Part shown: piece after piece, positions 1-6,769 of the stretch
Numbering within the stretch: position 1 is the first letter of the stretch
Layout: each line of letters begins with the position of its first letter
Assembly: GCA_964594115.1 (NCBI GenBank)
Contig: CAZQLD010000018.1
Span: 1-19,724 of the forward strand
Reading direction: 5' to 3'
DNA: 19,724 bases
Source: MFWN01 sp964594115
GTDB lineage: Archaea; Nanobdellota; Nanobdellia; Pacearchaeales; GW2011-AR1
Notes under the pieces: generated by a model
Told to the model about the DNA's origin: nothing
The model's input: the letters and a program-made list of their open reading frames with translations, nothing else
Database searches by the model: none
Made by a program: the position numbers and the translations under genes

Positions 1-175
1 ATTCTCTTCTTGGTGAGCTATTTACAAGTTTTATAATCTCCTTACCTTCTTCAAATCCTTTTCTCTTATAGTGCTTTATTCCCGCCCACATTATAACTGG
101 GATAGACAAAGCTACTATGGTTTTTACTAATGTCTTATTTATTGGCAAATACCAATATCTATCATTTCTTTCCAT
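1..175 (-). CDS. Small membrane-anchored protein, C-terminus cut by window edge
   Basis: An open frame starts at the ATG at 173-175 and runs off the left edge, giving 58 visible residues. It has a short polar N-terminus (MERNDRYWYLPINK) and then one hydrophobic segment at about residues 16-36 (TLVKTIVALSIPVIMWAGI), followed by a basic, charged stretch (HYKRKGFEEGKEI). This looks like a single-pass membrane protein with the charged part in the cytoplasm. Its start overlaps the last 14 bases of the upstream gene, so the two are probably cotranscribed and translationally coupled. I do not recognise a family and the missing C-terminus may hold the informative domain. Confidence 0.55.
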   Translation of the reverse strand, partial: MERNDRYWYLPINKTLVKTIVALSIPVIMWAGIKHYKRKGFEEGKEIIKLVNSSPRRE

Positions 176-413
176 TTTCCCTTGTCTCTAAGTTAATTCC
201 AAATACTTTTTCACAAAGAATCTTTTCTATTTTTGTTGGTCTATGCCTGCCAGTATAAATATCTGAACTAAGATGTCCTGTTGTACTTCCACTTACAGTC
301 ATCCCAAAACAATATATTGCCCCTAAAAAACAATATACTTGTACTACAGCCCTAATTCCAACCTTTGTTTTTTCATAAAAGGTTTTTTTCTTTTCCATTT
401 TCTTTTCCCGCAT
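162..413 (-). CDS. Small membrane protein, unknown function (83 aa)
   Basis: The 83-residue product has a very basic N-terminus (MREKKMEKKKTFYEKTK), one hydrophobic segment at about residues 18-42 that includes two cysteines (VYCFLGAIYCFG), and a polar C-terminal tail with a GRHRPTKIEK stretch. This fits a single-pass membrane protein with the lysine-rich end in the cytoplasm. It overlaps the next small membrane protein gene by 14 bases. A TATA-like AT-rich run (about 434-446) lies roughly 27 bp upstream of the start, between it and the divergent Lrp gene. A second methionine at residue 6 is an alternative start. No family recognised. Confidence 0.5.
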   Translation of the reverse strand: MREKKMEKKKTFYEKTKVGIRAVVQVYCFLGAIYCFGMTVSGSTTGHLSSDIYTGRHRPTKIEKILCEKVFGINLETRENGKK

Positions 414-483
414 AATTTAATTACTTTAAAGGCGTATATCATATATTTAAAATTTTTTAGTCATATTTTTGTCAAAACAATAA

Positions 484-493
484 AATTTAAATA
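484..493 (+). promoter_or_regulatory. TATA-like box for the tandem Lrp gene
   Basis: AATTTAAATA is centred 27-28 bp upstream of the ATG at 516. This is the spacing expected when transcription starts at or next to the start codon (leaderless mRNA). Confidence 0.55.
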
Positions 494-515
494 ATAATCA
501 TTCCATAGTTAAAAT

Positions 516-1499
516 ATGTTTGGAAAAAATAATATTATTGATGAAAAGGACAGAAAAATTTTAGTAGAATTAGATAAAAATGCAAGGCAAACAGATTCAG
601 AAATAGCTAAGAAAGTCAGGTTAAGTAAGCAGGTTATAAATTACCGAATTCAGAAAATAATTAAAAAAGGAATTATTACAGACTTTTACACAATAATTAA
701 TACAGGAATTCTTGGATTAAACTCATATTATGTTTATCTACAACTTGAAAAAATAAATAAAAACAAAGAAAAAGAATTGCTCAATAATTTAAGGTCTCTT
801 GATTATATTGGATGGTTAGTTAGTGGTATGGGGCGTTGGGATGTTGTTATGCTTGTTTATGCAGACTCTATCTCAACCTTTGATAAACTACTTAACAAAA
901 TAACAAATTTATGTGGGAGCAATTTACATGAGTATAACTTTACAAGTTTGATATATTCAGAACATGCAGGTTACAAGTTCTTGGAAGGAAAAAATTATCT
1001 GGAAGGAATAAAACAAACAGAAAAAATAAATTTAGGAGAAATAGATAAAATTGATAAGAAAATCTTAACTGAAATTTCACAAAAAGCAAGAACCTCTGTT
1101 GTCGAAATATCTGAAAAAACAAAAATCCCAATTCATGTTGTTAGCTATAGAATTAAAAAACTAATAAAAGAAGATATAATTACTGGATTTAAACCAAAAA
1201 TTAATATCAATAAATTAGGATATCAGTGGCATTTGCTCCTTTTGCAATTTCAGAAAATAAATGAAAAAAGAAAACAGGAATTTATCAGTTTTTGTAATCA
1301 ACATAAAAAAATCTATTATATAACAAACTGTCTTGGACTTTACAATGCTATGCTGGATGTTCATGTCAAAAATATAGAAGAATTTAAAGAAGTTCTTTTG
1401 GAATTAAAAGAAAATTTTTCCGACATAATAAAGATATATGAATCAATGGTAATATTTGATGAATATAAAATAAATTACTTCCCTGTAGGATTAATCTAA
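516..1499 (+). CDS. Tandem Lrp/AsnC-type transcriptional regulator (two HTH-RAM units)
   Basis: The 327-residue protein is about twice the usual Lrp length and contains two complete units. Unit one has an AsnC-type winged helix-turn-helix at about residues 9-66 (IDEKDRKILVELDKNARQ, then a recognition helix around SKQVINYRI) and a RAM-like ligand/oligomerisation domain at about 70-155. Unit two repeats this from about 175 (IDKIDKKILTEISQKART, recognition helix around IHVVSYRIKKL), with a second RAM-like domain to about 315. Such proteins bind DNA as dimers or higher oligomers and often sense amino acids. Here one chain could supply both halves of a dimer. Its target and ligand cannot be read from the sequence. 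It diverges from the small membrane protein genes at 1-413, which are candidate targets by position only. Confidence 0.85.
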   Translation: MFGKNNIIDEKDRKILVELDKNARQTDSEIAKKVRLSKQVINYRIQKIIKKGIITDFYTIINTGILGLNSYYVYLQLEKINKNKEKELLNNLRSLDYIGWLVSGMGRWDVVMLVYADSISTFDKLLNKITNLCGSNLHEYNFTSLIYSEHAGYKFLEGKNYLEGIKQTEKINLGEIDKIDKKILTEISQKARTSVVEISEKTKIPIHVVSYRIKKLIKEDIITGFKPKININKLGYQWHLLLLQFQKINEKRKQEFISFCNQHKKIYYITNCLGLYNAMLDVHVKNIEEFKEVLLELKENFSDIIKIYESMVIFDEYKINYFPVGLI

Positions 1500-1502
1500 A
1501 CA

Positions 1503-1512
1503 TTTATTAATA
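1503..1512 (+). promoter_or_regulatory. TATA-like box for the 60-aa unknown gene
   Basis: TTTATTAATA is centred about 24-25 bp before the ATG at 1532, directly after the Lrp stop codon. Confidence 0.4.
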
Positions 1513-1531
1513 TTCTTTCTCTATCTTATCT

Positions 1532-1714
1532 ATGGCAGGAAAAAATTTAGCAAAAAAATTAACAGATTTTGACCCAGATTTTTCTCCAAAACATTCAACA
1601 AATAGAAAAGCAGCGCGAGAAAGAGGGCTAAGATATAATACTCAAAAGCAAGCATACGTTGATGTAGATGGTTGTTTAATTAGAGATGAGTATGGACACA
1701 GCCTTTTTAGTTAA
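1532..1714 (+). CDS. Small protein, unknown function (60 aa)
   Basis: This is a 60-residue soluble protein with a basic first half (NRKAARERGLRYN) and a second half that looks like a short beta hairpin (QAYVDVDGCLIRDEYGHSLF). It has no membrane segment or signal peptide and only one cysteine. It sits between the Lrp regulator and a surface protein on the same strand, with its own TATA-like element. I do not recognise a family. It is supported by codon continuity, promoter spacing and lack of a competing frame. Confidence 0.55.
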   Translation: MAGKNLAKKLTDFDPDFSPKHSTNRKAARERGLRYNTQKQAYVDVDGCLIRDEYGHSLFS

Positions 1715-1723
1715 ATTTAAAAT
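1714..1723 (+). promoter_or_regulatory. TATA-like box for the cysteine-cluster surface protein
   Basis: AATTTAAAAT is centred 26-27 bp before the ATG at 1745. It begins at the last base of the preceding gene's stop codon. Confidence 0.5.
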
Positions 1724-1744
1724 ATCTTTATTATTAACTATTCT

Positions 1745-3007
1745 ATGAAAAAACTGGTGTTAGTGTTGCTTGTTTTACAATTAATTTCAATAGTATCAGC
1801 TGTTGAAATTAATTTAAGTAAGGAAAGCTATGCTCCTTTTGAAACATTGCAGGCAGAAATTTACGGAAACTTTATTGATGGTTTAAAAGTAGAAAACATT
1901 CATTTTTATAGAGAAAGGAACATTCCTTTGATTTATGATATTCTAAAACTAGGAAACAAATATCTTTTATATGCTCTACTGCCTTCAACAGAAGGAAATT
2001 ACACCCTGAAGATAAAAGACATAAGATATGAAACACCTTCTGGCGTATCTACAGAGGATATAATTAAAGAATTCAATGTTAAATCTACAAATGAAACTCC
2101 TTTGACTATTAATCCAGGATTTATAGTCACAAGAGATGATTTTTATATTAAAATTGAAGCTAATAAAAATACAGAAATAGAGGCAGAATTCCTAGGAGAA
2201 AAGCAAACATTATCTTTAGTGCAAAATAAAGAGAAAAAAGTTTATTTTTCTGTTTCTGAAATAAACAATTATACTGAAACAAACATAAAAATAAATAATT
2301 ATAATATTCCTGTATTTGTTTTTCCTGAAACATCTTCAGATATAAAAGAAACAAGCAAATTCAGATTTAATCCTTCAGAAATAGAAACTATCATCTCAAA
2401 AGAAGATAGCTACTCCTTTAAAGTATCCTTAATAAATCTTGGAAATAAAAATATCACTGATATTACTCTATCTTCAAATATCTCAGACCTTGTTGTTGGA
2501 ATTACTCCGGACTTTATCTCTGAATTAGAAGCTGAAGGAAGGGAATTTATTAATCTAACAATAAGTTCAGAAGAAGCAGCAGATTTTTCTGGCAAAATAA
2601 TTGCTTCTTCTGAAAATCTTTCAGCAGAATTACAGGTAGATATTAAGATTGTAGAAAACAAATCTGATATTATTTATAATGGAGATCATACTCCAGGATA
2701 TACAGAAGATGAAACTTGTGAAGATTTAGGGGGGAAAATTTGTAGTGCAGAAGAAAAATGTAATATTCCTCTTGAGCTAACCCAAGATGGATACTGTTGT
2801 AAAGGAGAATGCATAGTTGAAGAAGAAGGAGATACAAGCTGGATTTATGGAGTAATTATAATGATTGCAGTATTAGCTGGATTAATTTTCCTGTCTTTTT
2901 ATATGAAAAAAAGACAAAGACCAAAAGATATTTTAAAACAAAGAGAAGATAAGTATCAGGAAAGAATGAAAGGAGAAGAAGTCACAGGAAGTTTATCAAA
3001 AATATAA
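1745..3007 (+). CDS. Secreted, membrane-anchored surface protein with six-cysteine cluster
   Basis: The 420-residue protein starts with a signal peptide (MKKLVLVLLVLQLISIVSAV, cleavage probably near residue 19-20). A beta-rich extracellular region of about 300 residues follows, with several N-x-S/T sequons and Ig-like or CARDB-like character (for example SLINLGNKNITDITLSS, then an NLTISSEEAADFSG stretch). Six cysteines cluster at residues 324, 332, 338, 350, 351 and 355 (C-x7-C-x5-C-x11-CC-x3-C), just before a transmembrane helix at about 364-386. A basic cytoplasmic tail of about 34 residues follows. The cysteine pattern, with GYCCKGEC at its end, resembles juxtamembrane cysteine modules I associate with surface proteins of Woesearchaeota-like archaea. 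Role probably structural or adhesive; no catalytic domain seen. Confidence 0.75.
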   Translation: MKKLVLVLLVLQLISIVSAVEINLSKESYAPFETLQAEIYGNFIDGLKVENIHFYRERNIPLIYDILKLGNKYLLYALLPSTEGNYTLKIKDIRYETPSGVSTEDIIKEFNVKSTNETPLTINPGFIVTRDDFYIKIEANKNTEIEAEFLGEKQTLSLVQNKEKKVYFSVSEINNYTETNIKINNYNIPVFVFPETSSDIKETSKFRFNPSEIETIISKEDSYSFKVSLINLGNKNITDITLSSNISDLVVGITPDFISELEAEGREFINLTISSEEAADFSGKIIASSENLSAELQVDIKIVENKSDIIYNGDHTPGYTEDETCEDLGGKICSAEEKCNIPLELTQDGYCCKGECIVEEEGDTSWIYGVIIMIAVLAGLIFLSFYMKKRQRPKDILKQREDKYQERMKGEEVTGSLSKI

Positions 3008-3024
3008 TCTCTATGACAATAATT

Positions 3025-3033
3025 CTTTTAAAC
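3025..3033 (+). promoter_or_regulatory. TATA-like box for the 144-aa unknown gene
   Basis: CTTTTAAAC is centred about 25 bp before the ATG at 3054, in the 46-bp gap after the surface protein gene. Confidence 0.4.
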
Positions 3034-3053
3034 AACCATAATTCTAAAGTTTT

Positions 3054-3488
3054 ATGACTACAGTAAAAGATATTACTAACAAAATAGAGTTATTGGGTGG
3101 AGAAAAAATATCTCATGAACAAATAAAAAGGGGAGACTATCTTATTGTTGTCCAAACAAATGGAGGAGTTGTTTCTGGTTTTTGTATTACTGGTAATGCA
3201 AAAATATCTGCTATACCTTCTCAGAGAACCAAGACTGATTTTAATATTTATATGGAAAGAATTTCACTCCCAGAAGCAGCTACAAAAATGGTTGTTAAAA
3301 AATTAGATATAAAATATCACGGAACATGGGGGGAATTTTTAAATAAAGGAGGAAAAACAGTCCAATTAGTAAAATCAAGACCTAATAGGCATCATAGTAG
3401 ACGATTTTTTGATTTTTGGGAAGATGAACCTCTTTACAGGGCTCCTGAAGATTCAGAATTAAGAGAGTTTTTAAAAACTTATCTATGA
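3054..3488 (+). CDS. Conserved-looking protein, unknown function (144 aa)
   Basis: This is a soluble 144-residue protein without signal peptide or membrane segment. The N-terminal half is mixed alpha/beta with a glycine-containing beta region (GDYLIVVQTNGGVVSGFCITGN). The C-terminal part is rich in basic and aromatic residues (RPNRHHSRRFFDFWEDEPLYR) and could bind nucleic acid or a protein partner. It ends only 3 bp from the convergent gene that stops at 3492. I do not recognise the family and assign no function. Confidence 0.55.
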   Translation: MTTVKDITNKIELLGGEKISHEQIKRGDYLIVVQTNGGVVSGFCITGNAKISAIPSQRTKTDFNIYMERISLPEAATKMVVKKLDIKYHGTWGEFLNKGGKTVQLVKSRPNRHHSRRFFDFWEDEPLYRAPEDSELREFLKTYL

Positions 3489-3491
3489 TGA

Positions 3492-3980
3492 TTATTTTTT
3501 CTTTCTTGTTCTCTTTTTCTTAGGTTTTTTAGGTTTTTTTTCTTTAACTGGAGTTATAGCGGGCAAGCTTTGTTGTTCTAACTGTTTTTTCAAGATATTT
3601 CTCTCTATTGCCAGGCTCTTTGCTATTTCATCATACTGATGCAACTTTCTTATCAGCTCATTTACTAAAGAATGCATTTCAAAGTTCTTCATTCTAAGTT
3701 CACTAGGAGAAATAATCTCAACATGAGAGGGCATGTAAACAAAGATAAGCTTAATTAAAGAGTCCAGGTCTGTAAATTCAATTTCAGTTTCTGCAAATGT
3801 TGTAAAAAGCTCTTGTTGTGTCTGTTCTAATTTTTTGGGTTCATTAATTTTCTTATCCAAAACCTTAAGACCATCCTCATTAGAAAGTTTATCAATAAAC
3901 TGGGATAAAGTGCTCTTCAAATGTTCTGCAGGCCTTCCCAACATCTCAAATATTAAAACAGCTTTTATCTCACTTACCAT
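3492..3980 (-). CDS. Unknown protein with coiled coil and lysine-rich tail (162 aa)
   Basis: The 162-residue soluble protein begins with an alpha/beta region (KAVLIFEMLGRPAEHLKSTL, then FTTFAETEIEFTDLDSL and a YMPSHVEIISPSEL segment). A heptad-like helical region follows at about residues 95-135 (SLVNELIRKLHQYDEIAKSL onward), and the protein ends in a disordered tail of almost only K, P, R and T. The tail could contact nucleic acid or ribosomes. The body resembles a family I believe recurs in Pacearchaeota-like archaea without assigned function; that is memory, not a search result. Its TATA-like element overlaps the stop codon of the gene upstream. Confidence 0.6.
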   Translation of the reverse strand: MVSEIKAVLIFEMLGRPAEHLKSTLSQFIDKLSNEDGLKVLDKKINEPKKLEQTQQELFTTFAETEIEFTDLDSLIKLIFVYMPSHVEIISPSELRMKNFEMHSLVNELIRKLHQYDEIAKSLAIERNILKKQLEQQSLPAITPVKEKKPKKPKKKRTRKKK

Positions 3981-4001
3981 TTCATTTTTTAGTTTACTTT
4001 C

Positions 4002-4010
4002 TTTTTAAAC
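4002..4010 (-). promoter_or_regulatory. TATA-like box for the lysine-tailed unknown gene
   Basis: On the minus strand the element reads GTTTAAAAA and is centred about 26 bp upstream of the start codon at 3978-3980. It overlaps the stop codon of the lamin-tail-domain gene. Confidence 0.45.
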
Positions 4011-5090
4011 CTTCTTTTTCAATAAAAATATTATAATAATAATTAAAATAAAGTTAAGTCCATATATAGCATATTTCTTAACTTTTTCACTTCCAGATTC
4101 ATATAAGACTCTTGATGTCTCATCTTCTTGTTTATCTGTTTCTATCTTATTTCTGGCTCCAAGTTTAATCACGCCATTTGCCTTACTTGTTTCTTTTTTA
4201 TTTGTTGTCTCTGTATTATCCTGCTGCTGGACTTCTTCTGCTATTTGCTCTTGAGATTCTTCTTTTTCTAAAACCTCAATGTTTTCTTCATCTTCTGTAA
4301 TGATAGTAGAGGTATCTGTTCTTCTTATTTTTACACCTATCTTTGCGTCCCCATTAAAATTTTCATAATCATCTTTTATTCTTAAAGAAAAACTCCGACT
4401 GTCATTTCCTGGCCCTGAAAATACATCCCCTAAATAATATGTGCTAGATTTCCATATGTCATCATCTTCATGATGAGTTTCAGAAATTATTGTATCATTT
4501 TCTTTAAATCTAAGATAAACTTTAACTTCATAACTTTTATCTTCAAGATTAAATACTCTAGCTTCAATTTCAAATTCTTCTCCGTTTATAATCTCATCTT
4601 CTCCCCATTCTAATTCAAAATAAATCTCTGGTGTTTGCCTCCCATCATCCGGGTTTTCATTTCCATTACTTTCATCTCCACAAGCATTAGCCGCGTTTTT
4701 TGTCGAAATTTTAAATATCCATCCTTCATTACAATACTGCCAGCTTCTTTCATCATTATGAGGATCATTTAAAATATTTGTTTCATAGATTATCGCTCCA
4801 CTGTTGTTCTTTAATATAACTTTCTCATCTGAATTATCCAACCACTGTCTATCAAGATTTATTATTAAATAATCCTGAAAAGTTTGAGTTAATTCAATAG
4901 TCTCATTATCCTTATTTACTAATTGCCAACCAGTTAAATTTATTTCAGTTTCTGAATATAATTCAATCCATTCATTTCCAGAATCATTTCCAGCAGGGTC
5001 AAGTTCTACTTCATTTACAATTATAGCAGAGCTAAAACCAACAAACAATAAAATAAACAAGATAATCCCAAACACCATCAATTTTTTCAT
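4005..5090 (-). CDS. Anchored surface protein with lamin-tail domain (LTD)
   Basis: I chose the ATG at 5088-5090 (361 aa) over an in-frame ATG ten codons upstream. It gives a clean signal peptide (MKKLMVFGIILFILLFVGFSSA) and avoids overlap with the radical SAM gene. After the signal comes a lamin-tail-like beta domain at about residues 23-135 (IIVNEVELDPAGNDSGNEWI, then NLTGWQLVNKDN). A second beta domain at about 155-260 resembles a CARDB/Ig fold (GEEFEIEARVFNLEDKSYEV). An acidic, low-complexity stalk follows, then a C-terminal membrane helix (NFILIIIIIFLLKKKV) with almost no cytoplasmic tail. LTD domains in prokaryotic secreted proteins are mostly found on surface proteins and nucleases; no nuclease domain is present here. 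Likely a cell-surface adhesion or envelope protein. Confidence 0.75.
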   Translation of the reverse strand: MKKLMVFGIILFILLFVGFSSAIIVNEVELDPAGNDSGNEWIELYSETEINLTGWQLVNKDNETIELTQTFQDYLIINLDRQWLDNSDEKVILKNNSGAIIYETNILNDPHNDERSWQYCNEGWIFKISTKNAANACGDESNGNENPDDGRQTPEIYFELEWGEDEIINGEEFEIEARVFNLEDKSYEVKVYLRFKENDTIISETHHEDDDIWKSSTYYLGDVFSGPGNDSRSFSLRIKDDYENFNGDAKIGVKIRRTDTSTIITEDEENIEVLEKEESQEQIAEEVQQQDNTETTNKKETSKANGVIKLGARNKIETDKQEDETSRVLYESGSEKVKKYAIYGLNFILIIIIIFLLKKKV

Positions 5091-5107
5091 GTTAAAAATG
5101 TTAATTT

Positions 5108-6115
5108 TTAATAGGTCCAAAATCCTTGGATTTTGGCATTACATTTAGGACATTTACCCTGCTTTAAATTGTTTTCTATAATTGAAAATAACCTTCTTTT
5201 TACTAATAACTTACTGCATTTTGGGCAAAAAGTACTATCTCCCTCGTCATTTTGAATATTTCCAGTATAAACATACTTTAACTGTTTTAATGCTAGTCTT
5301 CTGGCATTTTTTAAGGTTTCAATTGATGTGGGAGGTAAATGAGAAAGCTTATAACAAGGATAAAAAGCAGTAAAGTGCACAGGAACATCTGTTCCAAGAT
5401 TGTTTTTTATCCAGCTTATTAATTTTTTAATATCTTTTTCTTTGTCATTTAAACCAGGAATAAGTAAGTTTGTTATTTCAATCCAAATATTTTCTTTTTT
5501 CAAAATTTTCAAACTCTCAAGAACAGGATTAACTCGGGCATTGCATATTTTTTTATAAAAATCATCATCTATACTTTTTAAGTCTATATTAGCTCCGTCA
5601 ATATGCTTGCAAAGTTGTTTTAAGGGCTTAGGATTAATAAATCCATTACTGACAATCATGTTTTTGATTCCTTTCTTTTTAGCAAGTTTTGATATATCTA
5701 ACATATACTCATAAAAAATAGTGGGTTCTGTGTATGTATAAGAAATTATCTTAACATTTTTCTCTTTTGCAGTCTTTACAATTTCCTCTGGCTTAACTTC
5801 TCTCACTGAAAACTCATCAGGATTTGCCTGGCTTATCTCCCAGTTCTGGCAGTGCTTACAACTTAAATTACAGCCAACAGTCGCAATAGATAAAGCTAGC
5901 TGACCAGGAAGAAAATGGTATAATGGTTTTTTCTCTATTGGATCAAGTGCAAGACTACAAGGCTTTCCATAAACTAAGCTAATGAGCTTTCCATCCTGAT
6001 TTTGTCTTACTCCACACCTCCCTCGCTCATTTGGTTTTATAACACAAAAATGCGGGCATAACTGACACTGAACAACTTTCTCTTTCAATTTTTTATAGAA
6101 TAAAGCTTGTTTCAT
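5108..6115 (-). CDS. Radical SAM enzyme, AmmeMemoRadiSam (AmmeS/PflA-like) family
   Basis: The 335-residue protein has the radical SAM cluster motif C82-x3-C86-x2-C89 (GCNLSCKHCQNWEIS), which would bind the 4Fe-4S cluster that cleaves S-adenosylmethionine. It is preceded by a cysteine-rich N-terminus (C17, C20, C24, C34) and the family phrase RGRCGVRQN. Downstream blocks SYTYTEPTIFYEY, NIDLKSIDDDFY and PVHFTAFYPCYKL match the AmmeMemoRadiSam group related to pyruvate formate-lyase activases. The C-terminus adds two CPKC pairs that form a zinc-ribbon-like module. The family often co-occurs with AMMECR1 and MEMO proteins, but neither gene is in this window, so the substrate is unknown. No TATA element sits at the leaderless position. 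The upstream region 6116-6300 can fold (see repeat entries). Confidence 0.85.
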   Translation of the reverse strand: MKQALFYKKLKEKVVQCQLCPHFCVIKPNERGRCGVRQNQDGKLISLVYGKPCSLALDPIEKKPLYHFLPGQLALSIATVGCNLSCKHCQNWEISQANPDEFSVREVKPEEIVKTAKEKNVKIISYTYTEPTIFYEYMLDISKLAKKKGIKNMIVSNGFINPKPLKQLCKHIDGANIDLKSIDDDFYKKICNARVNPVLESLKILKKENIWIEITNLLIPGLNDKEKDIKKLISWIKNNLGTDVPVHFTAFYPCYKLSHLPPTSIETLKNARRLALKQLKYVYTGNIQNDEGDSTFCPKCSKLLVKRRLFSIIENNLKQGKCPKCNAKIQGFWTY

Positions 6116-6124
6116 TACATCATC

Positions 6125-6160
6125 AGGGATTATGCCCAGCTTTCAAGCATGGAAAACCCT
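6125..6160 (-). repeat. Inverted-repeat hairpin upstream of the radical SAM gene
   Basis: On the minus strand AGGGTTT (6160-6154) can pair with AATCCCT (6131-6125) with one mismatch. Inside this, CCATGCT and AGCTGG form a 6-bp stem with a single bulged base and a four-base loop. The element ends about 10 bases before the start codon at 6115. It could be a folded 5' leader or a DNA operator. The fold was derived by eye only. Confidence 0.35.
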
Positions 6161-6161
6161 C

Positions 6162-6210
6162 TAAATTTGATTTTACTAGATGGATATTATCACTATAATT
6201 ATCAAATTTA
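6162..6210. repeat. 10-bp perfect inverted repeat in the hjc/radical SAM spacer
   Basis: TAAATTTGAT (6162-6171) and ATCAAATTTA (6201-6210) are perfect inverted copies separated by 29 bases. Both are AT-rich, so chance is possible in this background. The spacing would allow a looped operator or a stem in RNA. The surrounding 185-base spacer (6116-6300) contains no gene I can support. Confidence 0.35.
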
Positions 6211-6300
6211 CTAATTTCTGTTCTTCTTAGTTTTTGGTTTTGCATTAACATTTTTTATTTAATGATGCTTCTATCTTACAGGAGGGGTAGCCTATTTTAT

Positions 6301-6687
6301 TCAAAATGCCTGGGCAAATTTCTTGCCTTTTTTTCTTGCAAGATCAAGGTTAATAACCCAGTTTTTGCCAGAATCTTTTAAATCTTTAGGATTAAGAAAA
6401 AACCACCCTATTCTGTTAAAACGAACAGCAATTATTGGTTTTAATTTAAAGAGTTCAGAGAAGATAACAAATTTCTCTACTTGCTCTTTACTGATATATT
6501 TAGTAAGTTTTTTGCTTGCCTTAACCTCTATACAGTATCTCTTTCCCTTTGAGTTTCCAGCAATTAAATCACAATCAGCATTTTCCATTATACCACTGCC
6601 TGCAACTCTGACAGCCCTATAACAATTATCAACAAACATCTGGTATAATTCTCTTTCAGCATTAGCTCCTTTCTCTTTATTTCCCAT
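6301..6687 (-). CDS. hjc: Holliday junction resolvase Hjc
   Basis: The 128-residue length and the motif order match archaeal Hjc, a dimeric nuclease that cuts four-way DNA junctions during recombination and repair. The N-terminal helix carries KGANAERELY with the metal ligand E11. RVAGSGIMENADCDLI supplies the conserved Ser and the acidic residue D40. YCIEVKAS supplies the PD-(D/E)xK pair E54 and K56. FNRIGWFFLNP in the C-terminal half also fits the family. All catalytic residues are present, so the enzyme should be active. The start region is duplicated just upstream (see the repeat and upstream ORF entries). The gene diverges from the HExxH protein gene at 6770. Confidence 0.92.
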   Translation of the reverse strand: MGNKEKGANAERELYQMFVDNCYRAVRVAGSGIMENADCDLIAGNSKGKRYCIEVKASKKLTKYISKEQVEKFVIFSELFKLKPIIAVRFNRIGWFFLNPKDLKDSGKNWVINLDLARKKGKKFAQAF

Positions 6688-6719
6688 AGGAATAAACCTC
6701 TTCTACTTTATTTCCCATA
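6675..6719. repeat. 14-bp direct repeat covering the hjc start codon
   Basis: CTTTATTTCCCATA occurs at 6675-6688 and again at 6706-6719, 31 bp apart. On the minus strand each copy contains ATGGGAAATAAAG, which is the beginning of hjc. The outer copy therefore creates a second, out-of-frame ATG upstream of hjc. Confidence 0.75.
6677..6718 (-). CDS. Possible 13-codon upstream ORF overlapping the hjc start
   Basis: The upstream ATG at 6716-6718 opens a 13-codon frame (MGNKVEEVYSYGK) whose TAA at 6677-6679 lies inside the first codons of hjc, in another frame. The TATA-like element at 6740-6747, read on the minus strand, is centred about 26 bp from this ATG, so a leaderless transcript would begin exactly here. 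Ribosomes ending at the TAA could re-initiate at the hjc ATG a few bases back. It may equally be an untranslated by-product of the 14-bp duplication. Confidence 0.3.
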   Translation of the reverse strand: MGNKVEEVYSYGK

Positions 6720-6739
6720 AAAAAAGAAAGAGAAGAAGA

Positions 6740-6747
6740 TTTAAAAA
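6740..6747. promoter_or_regulatory. TATA-like box, possibly shared by hjc and the HExxH gene
   Basis: TTTAAAAA is centred 26-27 bp before the ATG at 6770 on the plus strand. On the minus strand the same element is centred about 26 bp from the ATG at 6718, the upstream ORF of hjc. Confidence 0.5.
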
Positions 6748-6769
6748 GATTGCCAAATAAAACTAGGAG

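Noticed and set aside
6154..6171. Riboswitch of a known class upstream of the radical SAM gene
   Set aside because: The hairpin does not match any conserved core I know; reported only as a foldable element.
6281..6287. GGAGGGG on the plus strand resembling a strong ribosome binding site
   Set aside because: The only following frame is antisense to hjc with no family content; kept only as a remark on the spacer.
6116..6300. Possible tRNA or C/D-box guide RNA in the spacer
   Set aside because: No cloverleaf, and no C box paired with a D box; an ATGATG at 6262 alone is not enough.
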